From: Phialocephala subalpina
Lineage: Eukaryota > Ascomycota > Leotiomycetes > Helotiales > Mollisiaceae
NCBI GenBank assembly: GCA_900073065.1
Contig: FJOG01000034.1
Coordinates: 242,524-306,523 of the forward strand
Direction of reading: 5' to 3'
Length of the DNA: 64,000 bases
The notes under the pieces were generated by a model. It was not told where the DNA came from and ran no database searches. It worked only from the letters and a program-made list of their open reading frames with translations. Both the position numbers and the translations under genes were made by a program. Of this stretch, positions 59,693-64,000 are shown one piece after another; the stretch's first letter is position 1, and every line of letters starts with the position of its first letter.

Positions 59693-60398
59693 TTAATCGT
59701 TGCATTTCTTCAAGTCTAGGTGTATAACAGTGGTACCGTGGGCCAAAAGGCTCTTGGGCACGATATCATCAACAAAGAACCAGAAAGTGAGGTCGATGTC
59801 ATGGACTGCCATATCGACGAAAATACTGTCAGACCATGCTGCATATTCCACGAAGAACTCGGACGGATCGTGCTTGTCACCAGTTTGACCTCGGATAATG
59901 CACAGTCGTCCGTAGGATTCATCGAAGCGTCGAGAGAAGCCACACATGACTTTCAAGCGAGGTCTCTTCTTGGCAGCCGCCACGGTGTCTTTGCACTATT
60001 CTCAGCAACCTTTCATTAGCATTAGGAGCCATTTAATGAGAAGATCGTGGAAAGGAAGAACCTCGACTTACGACTTTAATATCGGTGGATAATCGTTTCT
60101 TGCACAGAACGTGGAGATTCTTTTCCATAGCTTTGATTGCCTCCTCGGCATGGACAGAAGTGGCAGTACCGATAACAACAACCATGAGGCGCGGGTGGCT
60201 GATCATTTTGTCGTAGTCATCATACAAGGTGACTCCGTATGGCTCCAGGTTCTGCTTCGCCAATTGCATCTTGGAGGGATCGGGGGTGAACGCTGCAACT
60301 AACTCTGCTCTAGGAGCGCGGTTTAAGAAGTTGAGAGCATATCGTTTATCCATTCGGCCCAGACCTGCAGCTGCAACCTTGAGCTTTTGCGGTGCCAT
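59693..60398 (-). pseudogene. Gfo/Idh/MocA-type NAD(P)-dependent oxidoreductase, truncated and mutated
   Basis: Two exons, 60398-60072 and 59995-59693, join in phase and give 209 residues; family members have about 330-390. The N-terminal Rossmann motif reads VAAAGLGRMDKRYAL where relatives have GRMGKRHAL: Gly to Asp and His to Tyr, both single G:C to A:T changes. The family's EKP motif, whose Lys is catalytic, reads CKKRLSTD instead of CEKPLSTD. Then come KVMCGFSRRFDESY and FVDMAVHDIDLTFWFF, with about 15 residues apparently missing between them. The protein ends in LDLKKCND right at the edge of the A+T block, so the C-terminal part is gone. Relatives include myo-inositol 2-dehydrogenase-like enzymes. 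It is probably inactive. Confidence 0.8.
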
Positions 60399-60474
60399 AT
60401 TTGCGGATTGAAAGCACGGATCGAGAGTAGGAGGCAATAAAGATTGAAGTCCTAACTTATTAGAGAAATTCTAT

Positions 60475-62480
60475 TTGCATTTTTAATTTAACGGTCTTAT
60501 ATAACCTTACTTAAGCTTTTTAACGAGATAAGTACTATAAAGAACAAGTTAAGAAAATATAAACGAGGCGGGAATATTATAAAAATATATAATATTAATA
60601 ATTTATATTAATATTATAAATTATAAGTTTATAATTATAAATAATTTAATTATAAAATATTTATTATTATTTTCAAAATTATTTAAATTTATTAAAATTA
60701 AAATTTGATTTTATATAATTATAATTTAATCGAATAAAAAAGTATTAATTTAAAATTTAAAATTTGATTTTATTAATAATTATAAATTTTATAATAAGAA
60801 TTAATTATTATTAATATAATAATTAAATTATATTAAGGAATTTATAATTTATTTTTTAATATTTTAATTTATACGAATTATTTTATTAATTTCAAAAATC
60901 GGATTATAATTTTAAAAATTAATTAAAATTCAATTTAAATTAATATAAAAAATATTTCTTATAAAATTATAAAATTAATTAAAAATATTCAAATAATATT
61001 TTTATTTTTAAATATAATAATTAATTATTATAATATTTTTATTTTTAAATATAATAATTAATTATTATAATATAAATTATTAAATAATTATTCTTATTTT
61101 TCGAACCAATATAATTATTTATTAATATTAAATTTTTAAATCGAATTTCTTTCGTATTAATATAATTATTTCTCGACGCCAAACTTTTTATCGAATTATA
61201 TATAAATTTTATTAATAATTTAATATTTTTCGAATATATTTTTATTTAACTAATTATAATATTTAAAATTTATATTTTATAATAATCGATTTATTTCGTA
61301 AAATTTATTTTAAATAAAATAATTATATATAATAAAACTTATAATAAATAAATAAATAAATAAGGCTTTAAATTTTAAAGTTTTTATATATAAGGTTTTG
61401 ATATTCCTTGGCAAAAAAATTAATATTTTATTAAAATATATTATATATATTCTTTAATAATATTTTATAATTTTATTATATTTATATAATTTTTATTTAA
61501 TATTTATATATAATTTTAAGTATTTAATATAACTTTTATAATCTTTAATTACTTTATATATTCGAGGTATTCTCGCGTATTTTGGATTTTAAAAAAATCT
61601 TTTATTATTATATATATATTTATAATTTCGATATAATAATAATTATAATAAAATATCGAATTAAAAATAAAAATAAATCTTTTTATAAATTATAAAATAT
61701 AAATCTCGAATATATTAATATTAAATAAAAAAGCTTTTTTAATAATTATTAAATTTTATTATTAAAAATATAAACAAATTATAAAACGATTAATTATTTT
61801 CTAATTTAATATTTTATTATTATTATTATATTAAAATTATAATTATATATTTATTTATAATTATAAATTTAAAAATTAAATAAATTATTAAATTTTAAAA
61901 TATATAATAAAATTAATTTAATAATTAATATATTTATATAATAATTATAATATTCTTATATATTAAAAATATTAAATCGAATTATATAAAAAAAATTTTA
62001 TTAAAAATTCCAAAATATAATTTATTATAATATAAAATAAAATATTAAAATAAATATATATATATATAATATAAATTAATTAAAAATTCTTTTGAATTCT
62101 TTTATTATTTTTATATTTTATATATTCTAATAAAATTTAATTACTTTAATTTCGTTTTATATTTAAAATAATAAATTAAAATTAAAATTATTATTTTAGT
62201 AGAATTTAATTTTAAATTAGATTTTAATTTCCAATTTATTTTTTATAATATTAATTAAATAATAAAATATATTAAATTAAAATTATTAAAATTATATTTA
62301 ATATTTTAATAAAAAAGTAAATAAATAGTAAGTATTAATATTACTTTAATTAACTCCTCGTATTTATTATTAAAGTATATCAAATTAATTTCTTTTTCTT
62401 TTAAAAAAAATTTTTTCTAACCCTTTCTTCTAATATTTACCCTATTACCAAGTCCATCGAAAATCTATAATAAGAATGAG
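60475..62480. repeat. A+T-rich RIP-type block
   Basis: About 2 kb of nearly pure A+T with no coding frame. A 33-bp segment containing TATTTTTATTTTTAAATATA is repeated in tandem at about 60995-61075. It separates the damaged oxidoreductase from the ABC transporter. Confidence 0.75.
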
Positions 62481-62557
62481 TCGGAAAGCAATTCTATGAT
62501 ATGAAATAACCAAACCGCCGTTTCCTCTGTTTATCTACCTTCCATCTGCGTAGTAGA

Positions 62558-64000
62558 TCATTCAGCCGTCTTTGTCTTCTTCGTTCTCAGCTTCATCAGC
62601 AAGTAGACAAGTCCGTAACTGGAGAACACAAAAATGACTACAATCGCTGCGTCTCTCCACCCATAATAGTAATCAGGAAGATTGAGCGTTCGAAGGTAAT
62701 CACTTCCACCCTTGTATTGACAAACTCTGCAACCCGTGGTCGCGTCAGGATTGGTGAGGTTTGTGCCGGAACCTAGCTGCTGCATGTAATCGCCCAAGTA
62801 TTCCCGACATGTCTGATTGGCCAAAGGCTCGAATACCGCAAACTCGGATTCCTTGCAGGTGACTACCACGTCGTGAGTAGTGAACATCAGGAGGGCGCCC
62901 ATAAGGTATTTGAAAGGGTCTATGTAGTAAAGCCAGTACCTCCAAAACTCCGTCATTTGCGAATAAGGGACGAGAACTCCGCAGAATCCAACTAGAGTGA
63001 AGATAACGAGAGGATTGATGAGCGAGGCCGCCACAGCGTTTGGAGCGTAGGCTGCGATAAATTGGCCAATTCCGGTGTAAACGAATTCGTACATTAGCAT
63101 GACAAAAACGACTGCACCAGCTTTGCTCGAATCTCCGGAGAAGCCGACGGTATAGTAAAAGCAAAGAAAAAATTGGATAGCGCAAAGGACGAGATATGGC
63201 AATTCCGCAACAATTAGACCGGTAACGAAGGCAATCCAACTATACATCTTGGATTTTTTTTCTCGAGCTTCGTAGATATCTCGCTTCTCGATGAAGAGGG
63301 GTTGTAGTTGTGCTGTAATGGTGTTAGAATTTCTAATACCAAGCTCGGGTGATTTAAGATGACGAGGGACAGGAAAGGGTACCACACATACCTATGACCC
63401 CTGGTGCGACGAAAATGAATTGAAATATCGCAAAAAGCCGTAATTGCAGATCTCCAACGCTATTCCCAACCTTCCAAAATGAAAACCCGGTGAAAAGCCC
63501 AATTATGATATGAAGCGAGAATTTGTTGTTGACGTAACCTGTATTGCGCCACATGGCTACGGACATTCGTGTCGTGACAATTTTAATCTGATCCCACAAA
63601 GGCATAGCGAACTCAAACCCGTCATCGGTTGTACGTGGAGGTGAAGAATTCGCCTCGGCAACCATGCGATCAAGCTCTGCTAGCATCTTGTCATGCTCTG
63701 GTGATTCAAGCCAGACTTTGTTCCAATCCTTGCCGTGGCCCGAAACGACATCGATCATGTGTTCTGCTGGGTTCGCATTTGGAGGACAAGGAGCATCGTA
63801 GCGCTCAAAATATTCCTTGACATGAGAGCCATTTTCCCCTATGTCTCCAAAGTAGACAGTGTTCCCTCCCTTGGCCAGTAATAAAAGAGTATCAAACTGA
63901 GAAAACAGTTGCGCACTTGGCTGGTGAATTGTGACCAAGATTGCCTGTCCGACCGCGGCGAGCTTCTTGAGGAACCGGATAATGTTATACGCAGCCTGGC
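62558..64000 (-). CDS. PDR-type ABC transporter (ABCG), C-terminal part, cut by the window edge
   Basis: Two exons are visible, from beyond 64000 to 63392 and 63312-62558, joined in phase across an intron with GTATGT donor and TTACAG acceptor ([20 protein letters not shown]). About 453 residues are present. At the edge is the end of the second nucleotide-binding domain with the H-loop [17 protein letters not shown], then [13 protein letters not shown] and [17 protein letters not shown], typical of PDR/CDR pumps. The second membrane domain follows with about six helices and a large Cys-containing extracellular loop before the last helix ([14 protein letters not shown]...CRVCQYKGG). The C-terminus is [13 protein letters not shown]. 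Such full-size ABCG pumps export drugs, fungicides or plant toxins at the plasma membrane. No lesion is seen in the visible part. Confidence 0.92.

Noticed and set aside
1..64000. A secondary-metabolite cluster
   Set aside because: An ABC transporter, an esterase and an oxidoreductase are present, but they are far apart, one is dead, and no polyketide synthase, peptide synthetase or terpene synthase is found.
1..64000. tRNA, rRNA or other structured RNA genes
   Set aside because: Reading both strands by eye I saw no convincing tRNA cloverleaf with intact A and B boxes and no rRNA segment. A covariance-model search would be needed to exclude them.

Overview
The window looks like nuclear DNA of a filamentous ascomycete (Pezizomycotina). 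Genes carry many short (46-116 nt) GT-AG introns with CTAAC/CTGAC-type branch sites, gene families are typically fungal (NACHT/ankyrin NLR, 2EXR, PTH11-like receptor, DUF3435, PDR-type ABC transporter), and gene-bearing DNA alternates with long, almost pure A+T blocks of the kind left by repeat-induced point mutation (RIP). The species cannot be named from the sequence. Two runs of N (34684-34971, 56653-57597) are assembly gaps inside A+T blocks.

Layout. 1-3.8 kb: A+T edge, a small secreted Cys-containing protein, and a RIP-damaged pogo transposase relic. 4-11 kb: a Cdc123/D123-like protein and a ten-exon NLR (SesB-type hydrolase, NACHT, ankyrin) with a 2-bp frameshift. 14-18.8 kb: one very large repeat protein (14 copies of a GRDAA module). 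20.2-25.4 kb: four tandem 2EXR-domain paralogues, two of them broken. 25.9-31 kb: a PTH11-like seven-TM receptor and a secreted carboxylesterase with an apparent 5-nt microexon. 31.4-35.8 kb: A+T blocks, one bounded by 32-bp inverted repeats. 36.3-40.4 kb: a damaged DUF3435 tyrosine-recombinase gene (the family of Starship captains) running into a NACHT fragment, then an unknown damaged gene. 40.5-41.8 kb: tandem repeats. 42.3-46.2 kb: a pogo-like transposon with clear TIRs inserted in the reading frame of a secreted-protein gene, plus a second TA-flanked element. 46.7-54 kb: an ankyrin protein, the C-terminal part of a class V chitinase-like protein without a catalytic domain, and a pseudogene of a Dal5-type MFS permease. 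55.6-62.5 kb: A+T blocks around a damaged Gfo/Idh/MocA oxidoreductase. 62.5-64 kb: the 3' part of a PDR-type ABC transporter that runs off the end.

The genes do not form one pathway. The common theme is an accessory, transposon-rich region in which many genes carry nonsense changes explained by one G:C to A:T transition (CAA to TAA, TGG to TAG/TGA), consistent with RIP or its leakage next to repeats. Intact-looking genes are the secreted protein, the D123-like gene, the repeat protein, the first and third 2EXR genes, the receptor, the carboxylesterase, the ankyrin gene and the ABC transporter. Gene models were built by reading splice sites and phases by eye; none has transcript support here.
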